This document shows, piece by piece, positions 8,655 through 16,342 of a DNA stretch of 64,000 nucleotides. How positions within the stretch are numbered: position 1 is the first letter of the stretch; each line of letters begins with the position of its first letter. The stretch lies in contig CANNCZ010000002.1 in assembly GCA_947503275.1 (NCBI GenBank), positions 388,733-452,732 on the forward strand. Direction: 5' to 3'. Both the position numbers and the translations under genes were made by a program. The DNA comes from an uncultured Erythrobacter sp. (GTDB lineage Bacteria > Pseudomonadota > Alphaproteobacteria > Sphingomonadales > Sphingomonadaceae). The notes under the pieces were generated by a model that did not search any database, was not told the DNA's origin, and was given only the letters and a program-made list of their open reading frames with translations.

Positions 8655-9749
8655 TCAGCCCCGCAGCTTTGAGTGGATACGTTCGGCACATTGCAAGATT
8701 GCGCCACTTGGCCATCCCGCTTGCGCCTCAATCATAGGCGGACCTATGTAGTGATGCCCTCCCATGCGCTTTTTGAATCGAAACACGTCTGGATTGTCGA
8801 CCTCATCCGCGCCGCCCAAATCATACCACCGCATACCACGTTCTCTCGCATAGCGGATCACTGCCCATTGCAACAGGAAAGAAGCGCGCAAAGCTCGTCC
8901 TTCATCATTGGTCGCGCCGAGCAAATAGACCGCCGTGATACCGCTAAACGCCCCAATATGGCCACCCACCAGACGCCCTTTATGCCAAGCAAGATGGATG
9001 GAGAAATGCTCAGGTGCCACAGCCTTTTCAGCGACCTCAGCGAAAAAACTAGCGTCTTGTGGTGAGGTAAAGCCCTTTGATTTTGCGAGATCGGTGAGCA
9101 GGGGTTGGAATTTTCGAAAATCCTCAGGATCACTCGAATTCGTGATCTGGACATCGCCTCGCTCACCGCGCCGCAAATCGGTGCGCCATTTGCCGTTCAG
9201 GGCAGCGCGCAAAGCTTCTTCTTCGGGGCCAATATCAATCAGGAAACTTTCGTAATTGCTGCTCTCGATTACCGAAAATCCGAACGGAACGCCATCATCC
9301 TCATCCGCCTTGAGCGGCGAATTGATCCGCAGAGTTAGGCGCTCTTTTCTCGCAAGTCTCAGGTAAAGAGCAGACAAGACTTGTGAGCGTGTTGATCGTC
9401 CAGGTTCCAACATCACCGGCCCCTGAGCAATCATAGCGATTCCCATTGGGAGCAATGGCAAATGCTTCACCCGTACGTTAGCGAGTGCAACAGCCACGGC
9501 ACCCTCTCGCACGACGAGGTAGCGGCTTTCAGCACCTGCATGTGTCGCCGCAATCGTGGCATAGGCCGGGAATTGCCTCCAACTTGCGGAAGGCGCCTTA
9601 GCCAGCAAAGCCAAGGCTTCCTCCTCGCCGATCTGTTCGACCATCAAGTCGGGGGACAGGGCCGGTTGTGCAAGCATGGGCATCGCGATAGCGGCGCTGG
9701 AAACAGATTGAAATAGTGCGCGGTCTGATTTATCGCTGCGCCGCAACAT
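8655..9749 (-). CDS. FemAB/GNAT-like transferase (BioF2-like domain)
   Basis: 364 residues. The second half carries a GNAT-type fold with the pattern LAWHKGRLVGGHIGAF and YLLGATNDEGRALRASFLLQWAVIRYARERGMRWYDLGG, typical of FemAB-like proteins in polysaccharide loci. The family transfers amino acids or acyl groups onto peptidoglycan precursors or other substrates; the substrate here is unknown. FemAB plus NodB deacetylase is a familiar pair in exosortase/PEP-CTERM polysaccharide loci, but no exosortase is in this window. The start may be later (ATG 9683 or 9677); no good ribosome site decides it. It is divergent from the GT2 gene, 34 bases away. Confidence 0.78.
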   Translation of the reverse strand: MLRRSDKSDRALFQSVSSAAIAMPMLAQPALSPDLMVEQIGEEEALALLAKAPSASWRQFPAYATIAATHAGAESRYLVVREGAVAVALANVRVKHLPLLPMGIAMIAQGPVMLEPGRSTRSQVLSALYLRLARKERLTLRINSPLKADEDDGVPFGFSVIESSNYESFLIDIGPEEEALRAALNGKWRTDLRRGERGDVQITNSSDPEDFRKFQPLLTDLAKSKGFTSPQDASFFAEVAEKAVAPEHFSIHLAWHKGRLVGGHIGAFSGITAVYLLGATNDEGRALRASFLLQWAVIRYARERGMRWYDLGGADEVDNPDVFRFKKRMGGHHYIGPPMIEAQAGWPSGAILQCAERIHSKLRG

Positions 9750-9783
9750 CCGCTATCGCCATTATTATAAGAAGCGATGATCC

Positions 9784-10830
9784 ATGGCATCCGCCGCTCC
9801 CGTCACTATCGGGCAATCCAGCACCAAAATCCGTCTTCGCGATGATGTGACCACTGATGTATCAGTCGTCATCGTCAGCTATAATACTTGCGAAATGACC
9901 AAAGCGTGCGTTGCGTCGGTCATAAAGCATAAGGGCGATTTGGTTGTCGAAATCATCGCGGTCGACAACCAGTCGAGCGATGGCAGCGCCGCCGCATTGC
10001 GCGATGCGTTCCCCGACATCACCGTCATCGACAGCCCCGCCAATGGTGGATTTGCCTACGGGAATGGGATCGGATTTGAACAGGCGCGAGGTCGATTTGT
10101 GCTACTACTCAATCCTGACACACAGATTTATCCGGGAGGGCTTGAGGCTTGCGTTGAATATATGGACGCCAATCCCAAAACCGGAATTATGGGACCCCGC
10201 GTACTGCTTGAGGATGGAACCCAGCAATCTAGCATGATGCGTTTTTTAGGCCTTACTCAATTCTTCTTTATCATCTTTCTCCCCAGCCTATGGCTACGCA
10301 ACACATCATGGTTTGGCGACCTTCGTTACGCGCGGCTGTCGCGTGATGAGGTGAATGCCGTTGATGCGGTTTCTGGATGTTTCATGTTTGCGAGACGCAA
10401 GGTGATCCAAGACGTTGGCGGTCTCGACACCCGCTTCTTCATGTATGGTGAGGAGGCAGAATGGTGTTCCCGCGTTCGGCGCGCAGGATGGGATATCGTC
10501 TATAATCCAGCGATCGAAATCCTTCACCATGGCGCAGCGAGTACGGCGCATATGAGCGAATGGAAGGCGGTCGAAATGACGCGTGGCCATATCCTCTTCT
10601 TGCGCTTTACCCGCGGGCCCTTTGTCGCATGGCTGGGAACACTACTGATGGCTTTGCGAGATCTCGTGCGAGCGCCTTTTCATATACTTCTGGCAATCAC
10701 AAAGGGTTTTCGCCTGCCGCAAAACAGCAAGGCGTGGTGGGCGCGGCTAAGGTTTGAATTGGGTGCGCTGTTCAAGCTTCCTAAGGGGCAAACCGTTGTA
10801 CTGCCTCATCCAGACAAAGTACGAAAATGA
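9784..10830 (+). CDS. Glycosyltransferase, GT2 family (rhamnosyltransferase-like)
   Basis: 348 residues. GT-A fold: VSVVIVSYNTCEMTKACV opens the domain near residue 25, VEIIAVDNQSSDGSAA follows, and LLLNPDTQI carries the DxD-like metal site. The middle contains DAVSGCFMFARRKV and FFMYGEEAEWCSRVRRAGW, a pattern seen in WbbL-type rhamnosyltransferases. A hydrophobic segment near residue 280 may attach it to the membrane. It is the first gene of a tight three-gene run; its stop overlaps the next start (ATGA). A rhamnosyl donor would fit the rml genes downstream, but this is an inference. Confidence 0.86.
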   Translation: MASAAPVTIGQSSTKIRLRDDVTTDVSVVIVSYNTCEMTKACVASVIKHKGDLVVEIIAVDNQSSDGSAAALRDAFPDITVIDSPANGGFAYGNGIGFEQARGRFVLLLNPDTQIYPGGLEACVEYMDANPKTGIMGPRVLLEDGTQQSSMMRFLGLTQFFFIIFLPSLWLRNTSWFGDLRYARLSRDEVNAVDAVSGCFMFARRKVIQDVGGLDTRFFMYGEEAEWCSRVRRAGWDIVYNPAIEILHHGAASTAHMSEWKAVEMTRGHILFLRFTRGPFVAWLGTLLMALRDLVRAPFHILLAITKGFRLPQNSKAWWARLRFELGALFKLPKGQTVVLPHPDKVRK

Positions 10831-11780
10831 AGAGGCTCGCGATTTCATCCATTCGCGCGGCCGGGCATGCCGTGTTGTGGCCGCTTGAACAAAGCATGTT
10901 GAGCAAGGCGGACACAGCACCGCCCCCTGTCTTCATCATCGGCGCGCCGCGATCGGGCACCTCTCTGCTTTATGAGTTAATGATCACGCGGTTTCGCTTT
11001 GCCTACATGTCGAATGCAGCGCACAGGTTTTACAAAACGCCGCTTGCCGCCAGCCGCATCTTCGCAAAGCCAATCGACGAGTGGCAGGGTAATTTTACCA
11101 GCAGCTATGGTCATATCGACGGATGGGGTGCACCCAATGAGGGTGGGTGGATTTGGCAACGCTGGCTAGCCGACGGTGACTGGCGCGACGGAGCGAATTT
11201 CCCAGAAACTTCAGCCATCGAATTGCGGTGTTTGTTGGCTGGGTTTTCGCATCTTGCCAACGCACCATTCCTCAACAAGAATGTGATGCATTCGAACCGC
11301 TTGCGATTGATGCACCGCATTTGGCCCGACGCACTTTTTGTTGAGGTGCGCAGAGACGCGCTTGATAATGCGCGCTCGATCATACGGGCTGAGCGCGCAG
11401 AAGGTGGTCCGAAAAAGCACAGCGATGAATGGTGGTCAGTCCGCCCGCGCTTGGCCAAGCTTTACGCCGGAAAACCAGATAGTCAGCGCGCCGCAGCCCA
11501 AGTGGTCGGCGTTACTCAAGATATAGCAGAGGATATCGCGGAGATAGGGGCAAACCGGTTGCTCTCCGTTGACTATCTCGACATGTGCCGCAATCCCGGC
11601 GCCGTGTTGACCCAAATCGCGCAGTTTTTAGTATCGAATGGTGCAGCAGTGGAGGATCGCGGCACAGTGCCTAATGCATTCCCTGTGCGCCCATCAAAAC
11701 CGCTAGACCATGCAGATGAGGCAGAAGTAACTGCAACACTTGGTGTGCTGATGCAAAACGAGACAAAGGCCAAGCCATGA
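10827..11780 (+). CDS. Sulfotransferase family protein (PAPS-dependent)
   Basis: 317 residues. The N-terminal P-loop-like 5'-phosphosulfate site IIGAPRSGTSLLYEL lies near residues 37-51 (Arg42, Ser43, Gly44, Thr45). The 3'-phosphate-binding element VEVRRDALDNARSI follows in mid-protein. The family moves sulfate from PAPS to sugar hydroxyls or other acceptors. It overlaps both neighbours by 4 bases (ATGA), so it belongs to the GT2-methyltransferase operon. A sulfated sugar in the exopolysaccharide is plausible and common in marine bacteria, though the acceptor is not shown. Confidence 0.84.
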   Translation: MKRLAISSIRAAGHAVLWPLEQSMLSKADTAPPPVFIIGAPRSGTSLLYELMITRFRFAYMSNAAHRFYKTPLAASRIFAKPIDEWQGNFTSSYGHIDGWGAPNEGGWIWQRWLADGDWRDGANFPETSAIELRCLLAGFSHLANAPFLNKNVMHSNRLRLMHRIWPDALFVEVRRDALDNARSIIRAERAEGGPKKHSDEWWSVRPRLAKLYAGKPDSQRAAAQVVGVTQDIAEDIAEIGANRLLSVDYLDMCRNPGAVLTQIAQFLVSNGAAVEDRGTVPNAFPVRPSKPLDHADEAEVTATLGVLMQNETKAKP

Positions 11781-12439
11781 ATACCATGCCAACTGATGAA
11801 TTCCGCACGGCCTATCACGACCATGTACGAAACGATGTGGTCCCTCATGTTCCAAAATGCGGCGGCAAACTGCTCGATTTTGGTGGCGGAATCGGTGCGA
11901 CAGCTGCGCATTTACGAGCAGCAGGTAATGTTAAAACCGTCGGTGTCGCCGATCTGGTGGACAACACTGCGTCGCCAACGGATTTGGATTTTTCCTATCA
12001 GGCCAACTTGGAAGAAGAAGGCCTGATCCAGCAGATCGTTGCAGAACAAGGCAAGTTTCAAGTGATCCTTGCGCTCGATATACTCGAACATTTGCTAGAT
12101 CCTTGGACCACTGCCAGACGGCTTGCCGACGCTTTGGATGATGGCGGCTATTTGGTGGTTAGCTTGCCCAATATTCGTAACTACAAAGCGCTCGCGCCGC
12201 TGCTTTTGCGGAATCGCTGGGATTATCAGGACGCAGGAATCCTTGATCGCACGCATTTGCGCTTCTTTGTCGAATCAACCGCGCGCGATCTTGTTCAACA
12301 AACCGGGCTCAGCATTCAAAAAGTGGCACCATCACCCTCTGGCGGGCGTAAGGTCGCGCTGTTTCGCTCGCTCACTCTTGGGCTGTTGAACAGCTTCACT
12401 GACAGACAATATGTTATCGTTGCCCAAAAACAGGGTTAG
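11777..12439 (+). CDS. Class I SAM-dependent methyltransferase
   Basis: 220 residues. SAM-binding motif I is LLDFGGGIGATA (Asp34 to Gly40) and motif post-II/IV is FQVILALDILEHLLDP. The spacing is that of UbiG/Methyltransf_23 enzymes found in O-antigen and EPS loci. It probably methylates a sugar of the repeat unit. It starts within the stop of the sulfotransferase gene, and its end overlaps the convergent acetyltransferase gene by 4 bases. Confidence 0.85.
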   Translation: MNTMPTDEFRTAYHDHVRNDVVPHVPKCGGKLLDFGGGIGATAAHLRAAGNVKTVGVADLVDNTASPTDLDFSYQANLEEEGLIQQIVAEQGKFQVILALDILEHLLDPWTTARRLADALDDGGYLVVSLPNIRNYKALAPLLLRNRWDYQDAGILDRTHLRFFVESTARDLVQQTGLSIQKVAPSPSGGRKVALFRSLTLGLLNSFTDRQYVIVAQKQG

Positions 12440-13035
12440 AGTTCACCTGACTCAGCCGCTCTAAGAAACTCGCCGATATCGGTTTGGAGCATAAGCGGCA
12501 CTGCTTTACGAACGCGTGCATCGGCCCAATCCCACCATTGCAGCGCAATCAGTCGGTCAATGATCTCTTTGGAGAACCGTGACTTGATCAGTTTCGCCGG
12601 CTGTCCACCCACGATCGAATAGGGTGCCACGTCCTTGTTGACGAGCGCCCTTGCAGCGATCACGGCCCCATCGCCAATCGTGACACCCGACATGATCATC
12701 GCCTCGCGACCAACCCAAACGTCGTTGCCAATTTGGATGTCTCCTTTTGACGCAGGATGCCCCTCGATATGGGCGAATTCAGGGTCGATGTCGGAAAATG
12801 GATAAGTCGTCACCCAGTCCAACCGATGACCACCGCCCAGCATCAGCTTCACATCCGCTGCAAATGAGCAATACTTCCCAACCGTAAAAGTCGTGTCATC
12901 GCCAAAACCGATGACTTGCAGCCCACCATAACTATGCGCGCCAATGTCAGCGTCAGGATACGCATCTTTCAGAAAGCGCGGCGGCGCTTTGCCCAACAGT
13001 TTCCCTTTGGCGCGCCGGATAATTGAATTTGCCAT
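12436..13035 (-). CDS. CatB-related O-acetyltransferase (xenobiotic/sugar acetyltransferase)
   Basis: 199 residues. Left-handed beta-helix repeats include DVWVGREAMIMSGVTIGDGAVIAARALVNKDV, followed by PYSIVGGQPAKLIKSRF, the closing loop of the CatB/VatD acetyltransferase group. Early residues DIGAHSYGG and GKYCSFAADVKLMLGGGHR match the N-terminal part of that group, with the likely catalytic His in GGGHR. In a polysaccharide locus it most likely O-acetylates a sugar rather than an antibiotic. It lies 12 bases downstream of the flippase gene and is probably in its operon. Confidence 0.85.
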   Translation of the reverse strand: MANSIIRRAKGKLLGKAPPRFLKDAYPDADIGAHSYGGLQVIGFGDDTTFTVGKYCSFAADVKLMLGGGHRLDWVTTYPFSDIDPEFAHIEGHPASKGDIQIGNDVWVGREAMIMSGVTIGDGAVIAARALVNKDVAPYSIVGGQPAKLIKSRFSKEIIDRLIALQWWDWADARVRKAVPLMLQTDIGEFLRAAESGEL

Positions 13036-13047
13036 AGAACGCGATTG

Positions 13048-14514
13048 CTAGACGTAACGCAGGTGCCTGCCAACAAAGGAAGGCATGAACTGATTGCTCA
13101 TCTCCTCCAACTCACGAGGTATACGGTGCGCCAGCAGAGCGATAAAAGCGATTGTCACCCCGCTTCCAATCGCCCACCATTCTAGCGAGAATGGCTGAGA
13201 CAAAAGGTTTACCGCTACTCCCGACCCCACCAGCATCCCGCATAATGCGAGCATTGGCGGCATTGAAAACGCACCAGAGGAGAAACGGTGTAGCAGTGCA
13301 AAATCCACTGCAGTGCGGACAGAAAACACGATTGCAGCACCGATCAACCCAAAGCTGGTGATGACCCAGTACATAGCTCCGACGTAAAACGGCAATTGCG
13401 CCAGCAGCACGAGAGTCACAACATGCGGACGCCCAGCTGCCTGCAAACGGCTGTATGGGATGATCCCGAACGCATTCGCCCAATAGCCAAGCAACAGGAC
13501 GATAGCGATAGGTCCCGCTTGGTCGGCAATGTCCTTTCCTATCCAAAGGGTTAGAAATGGCCGGATCAGAAAAATCGCAGCGATGATGACTGGCGTCACG
13601 ATCAAATTGACCACCAGCATGGAACGCTTTGCGAGGTAACCCGCACGCTCTGCACTGGCCTCAGCCATCCGGGGAAACAACGCCATCGCGATAGCCCGCG
13701 GCAAGATGGAAATGCGCTGCACAATCTCAAAAGGCACTGTGTAGATCGTAACTGCAATCGCAGAAATTAAGGCCCCAATAAAGAACCTGTCGATCACCAC
13801 CAAAAGTGGACTGATGATTGAAACGACTGTCACCCAGCCGCCAAATTTGAGCAGTGCGATCCACTCGCTTTGGTCAATTGTGGGCAAGGTCCGCTTGAGC
13901 AAATGCGCATGCGTGCGATGCAGAAATATCCCGAGGCCAATCGCCCGCGCAATGATGGCCGCGATGATCAACCCAACTAATTGCGGACCGACTAAATAGG
14001 CAATGGCGAGCGGGAACAGCTGAAACAGGCTCGCACCGGCGACGGTGGACATATTCACGTCGAGGAATTTTTTTCGTCCCTGCAAAGCGCCTGATGCCAC
14101 GCCAGTAAGAGTAGCAATAGGCACTGCCATCGCCAGCCAAGGCACTGCACCAAGCGCTTCGTCAATCAACGTAGGATCAGCCTGAAACTGATGACGAAAG
14201 AAGTAATTGGCCCCAAAATAGAGCAGAACGCCACCGACAATGCCGATGCCGATATTGACCAAAGCCGCCGTCCAAAAAACTCGAGCGCGGTGTTCGTCAC
14301 TGCTATCATGCAAAGCCGCAATTCGCTGTGCGGTGGCTCTTCCAAGGCCTAAATCGAATAGGCCGAAATAACCAAGGATGAGCCAAGCAATAGCGAGCGC
14401 ACCATAGCGCTCAATCCCCACTGCTTCGATGTAAAATGGGATTGTGAGCAGCGCGAGCGCAAGCGGTGCTACTGATCCCGCGATATTGTAGAGGCTATCT
14501 CTGCCGATGCTCAT
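13048..14514 (-). CDS. Polysaccharide flippase (Wzx, MOP superfamily)
   Basis: 488 residues with about twelve to fourteen hydrophobic helices spread over the whole length, as in Wzx/RfbX flippases. It begins MSIGRDSLYNIAGSVAPLAL, the usual first-helix pattern of the polysaccharide biosynthesis family. It would flip the undecaprenyl-linked repeat unit across the inner membrane. It follows the Wzy/ligase-like gene by 13 bases on the same strand, giving a Wzy-Wzx-acetyltransferase operon. Polarity within the pathway is inferred from family membership. Confidence 0.88.
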   Translation of the reverse strand: MSIGRDSLYNIAGSVAPLALALLTIPFYIEAVGIERYGALAIAWLILGYFGLFDLGLGRATAQRIAALHDSSDEHRARVFWTAALVNIGIGIVGGVLLYFGANYFFRHQFQADPTLIDEALGAVPWLAMAVPIATLTGVASGALQGRKKFLDVNMSTVAGASLFQLFPLAIAYLVGPQLVGLIIAAIIARAIGLGIFLHRTHAHLLKRTLPTIDQSEWIALLKFGGWVTVVSIISPLLVVIDRFFIGALISAIAVTIYTVPFEIVQRISILPRAIAMALFPRMAEASAERAGYLAKRSMLVVNLIVTPVIIAAIFLIRPFLTLWIGKDIADQAGPIAIVLLLGYWANAFGIIPYSRLQAAGRPHVVTLVLLAQLPFYVGAMYWVITSFGLIGAAIVFSVRTAVDFALLHRFSSGAFSMPPMLALCGMLVGSGVAVNLLSQPFSLEWWAIGSGVTIAFIALLAHRIPRELEEMSNQFMPSFVGRHLRYV

Positions 14515-14527
14515 GGCATTCCGAGCG

Positions 14528-15928
14528 TCAGGGACGTTTGACTATGCGCTGAGGCTGTGGACCACGTTCCAGCATATGCATTGGCACAGCGACGCGAACC
14601 TTTGCCCCCTGCCGCGCAACGGGTGCCTTCGCCAGTGACAACGCAATCGCGAACATCATGTAAAACCAATAAATCGCGCCGCCGAAAAACGCGACCGAGA
14701 AGCCCAGCAAGATAATCGAGAACAAGGCAATGGCGAGCCCCACTCGCAGACGGCGCTCGTCTTCTGGAACTCTCGCAGATGAAGCTGAAAGCAAAACCAC
14801 ACCAGCGATAGCGACTGCAAGTGTAGAAAGTGCCGGTATCAATCCGTGCCGCATGGCGAGCAGAAGCCAATGATTGTCGACGCTCGCAGTAAGCATCCAG
14901 ACCGGGCGCTCATACTCTGAAAAACCGATGCCGAACCAGGGATGCTTTTCGACCGATCGTGTACCGTATTCCCAGATAATGCGCCGAAACGCAGACGTCT
15001 GAGGGTTGAGCGTAAAACTGGAGAAAAAGACGATTACGCCGCGGTCCGTCATAAAGTGCAGAACCAGCAACATGAGGCCGAAAATCGGTAGGATAATCCT
15101 CCAAGAAATAAACTCAAGGATGCGCTGAAGCCAATCGATCGTCATCAGCAAAATGCCAATAATTAACGCCAGAAAGGCCGCTGAACTCGCCGAAAAGACG
15201 GCGAAGAAGGACGCTCCAAGACCGATGAAGAGCGGCCATTTGCGAATGCCCGACATAAAATACAGGGGCAGAAAGCCCGCCAGAAGGATGCCAGCCAAGA
15301 TCGGATGGGGGAACGGCCCCGTTGCGCGTAAAATACCTAGTCTTCGGTCAATAAAGACCTCGCGAAGGCCAACGGCATTGCCGCCTTCATATGCGGAAAG
15401 ATTCCCGAAAACAGATGCCGCAGCCGGCCTTATTAGGGGTCGAGCCGCCATCACTTCCATCAAGAGTGTCGCGCCTGCGAGGAAAAGACCGGGAGCGACA
15501 AATATAAGGAACCGCCGAAAATCATTCGAATCTCGAAAGCACAATCGTCCGGTCAGAAATGGTATCACGACATCGAAAGCAAGAATGCCGCCCCGCCTCA
15601 ATCCAACCCCAGGCCCGTAGAAGACCATAAAGGCCAAAACCATCCAAAAGACCCCAAATAGGAACAGTGCATCCCACAAGGTCCAGGCCGTTTGACGTTG
15701 CATCAAGCGGTGGAAAATCCATGGCAAGATTACGAATGCGGCCAAGCGAGTTGGGTAGAGATTTTGTTCGGCCAAGCTAATCCGGATCTCGGATGGTAGC
15801 AGGACCGAATAGAACAAGATCACCGCGGGCAAGATGACTTTCAGCGCACTCGTATTAGGTTGCGCCTGTGCCGGTACAGCAATCCGGTGAGGACCTCTCA
15901 CTGGTCTTTGAGCGGGTGATGTCGCCAT
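14528..15928 (-). CDS. O-antigen ligase/polymerase family membrane protein (Wzy/WaaL-like)
   Basis: 466 residues from ATG 15928; the frame extends to 16057, but that extension is hydrophilic and unlike the family. About ten to twelve hydrophobic helices. The large periplasmic loop contains WEYGTRSVEKHPWFGIGFSEY, the pattern of the Wzy_C/O-antigen-ligase domain (conserved Gly-x-Gly after a Pro-Trp/Leu). It likely polymerises the flipped repeat units. It is divergent from the spike-base gene; the 144 bases between them must hold both promoters. No good ribosome site precedes the chosen start. Confidence 0.83.
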   Translation of the reverse strand: MATSPAQRPVRGPHRIAVPAQAQPNTSALKVILPAVILFYSVLLPSEIRISLAEQNLYPTRLAAFVILPWIFHRLMQRQTAWTLWDALFLFGVFWMVLAFMVFYGPGVGLRRGGILAFDVVIPFLTGRLCFRDSNDFRRFLIFVAPGLFLAGATLLMEVMAARPLIRPAAASVFGNLSAYEGGNAVGLREVFIDRRLGILRATGPFPHPILAGILLAGFLPLYFMSGIRKWPLFIGLGASFFAVFSASSAAFLALIIGILLMTIDWLQRILEFISWRIILPIFGLMLLVLHFMTDRGVIVFFSSFTLNPQTSAFRRIIWEYGTRSVEKHPWFGIGFSEYERPVWMLTASVDNHWLLLAMRHGLIPALSTLAVAIAGVVLLSASSARVPEDERRLRVGLAIALFSIILLGFSVAFFGGAIYWFYMMFAIALSLAKAPVARQGAKVRVAVPMHMLERGPQPQRIVKRP

Positions 15929-16033
15929 AGCAGCGGTATAGGGGCATCGAACAGCCGTGCAAGACCTAGGCGATATGGGGGTCCAATTTCGACAGGGAGC
16001 TAAAACCATTTTCCTACTCAATTGAATCAAAAT

Positions 16034-16047
16034 ACATGAGTTCATGT
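16034..16047. promoter_or_regulatory. Short inverted repeat upstream of the spike genes
   Basis: ACATGA-GT-TCATGT, a perfect 6-base dyad with 2-base spacer, in the AT-rich space between the divergent polymerase and spike-base genes and 26 bases before the spike-base TTG. It could be an operator, but six-base arms occur often by chance. I saw no CtrA-type TTAA-N7-TTAA pair. Confidence 0.25.
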
Positions 16048-16072
16048 TTTGTTCCATTAAAAGGATGTCCTC

Positions 16073-16342
16073 TTGTTCGAAGACCCATTCGAAAACAGCG
16101 CCAATAGTCTGATTGCCCCCTCTTCTGATTGTTTTGCAATCACTCCAAACGATTTGCAGGATCTCACTAAAGCGACGAAAGCGATCTATATCGGCTCTGG
16201 CGGCGATCTCACGGTTCGTCCCGTCGGCTCAAACGCTGATGTGACTTTTCGCAATGTCATCGGCGGCAGCATCCTTGATGTTCGAGTTCGAGCGGTACGC
16301 GAGACCGGCACCACTTCGTTCGATATCGTCGGTTTGGTCTGA
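16073..16342 (+). CDS. GTA-type spike base protein (RCAP_rcc01079/GhsA-like family)
   Basis: 89 residues, starting with TTG at 16073, seven bases after AAGGA at about 16061. The pattern ITPNDLQDLTKATKAIYIG, then GGDLTVRP, DVTFRNV, and a C-terminal RVRAV-ETGTT-FDIV is what I know from the spike base family named after Rhodobacter capsulatus rcc01079, one of two proteins forming the head spikes of its gene transfer agent. The assignment is by memory of the family pattern, not by a search. It is coupled to the giant fibre gene: its TGA shares a base with the next ATG. It probably forms the capsid attachment of the spike. Confidence 0.8.
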   Translation: MFEDPFENSANSLIAPSSDCFAITPNDLQDLTKATKAIYIGSGGDLTVRPVGSNADVTFRNVIGGSILDVRVRAVRETGTTSFDIVGLV

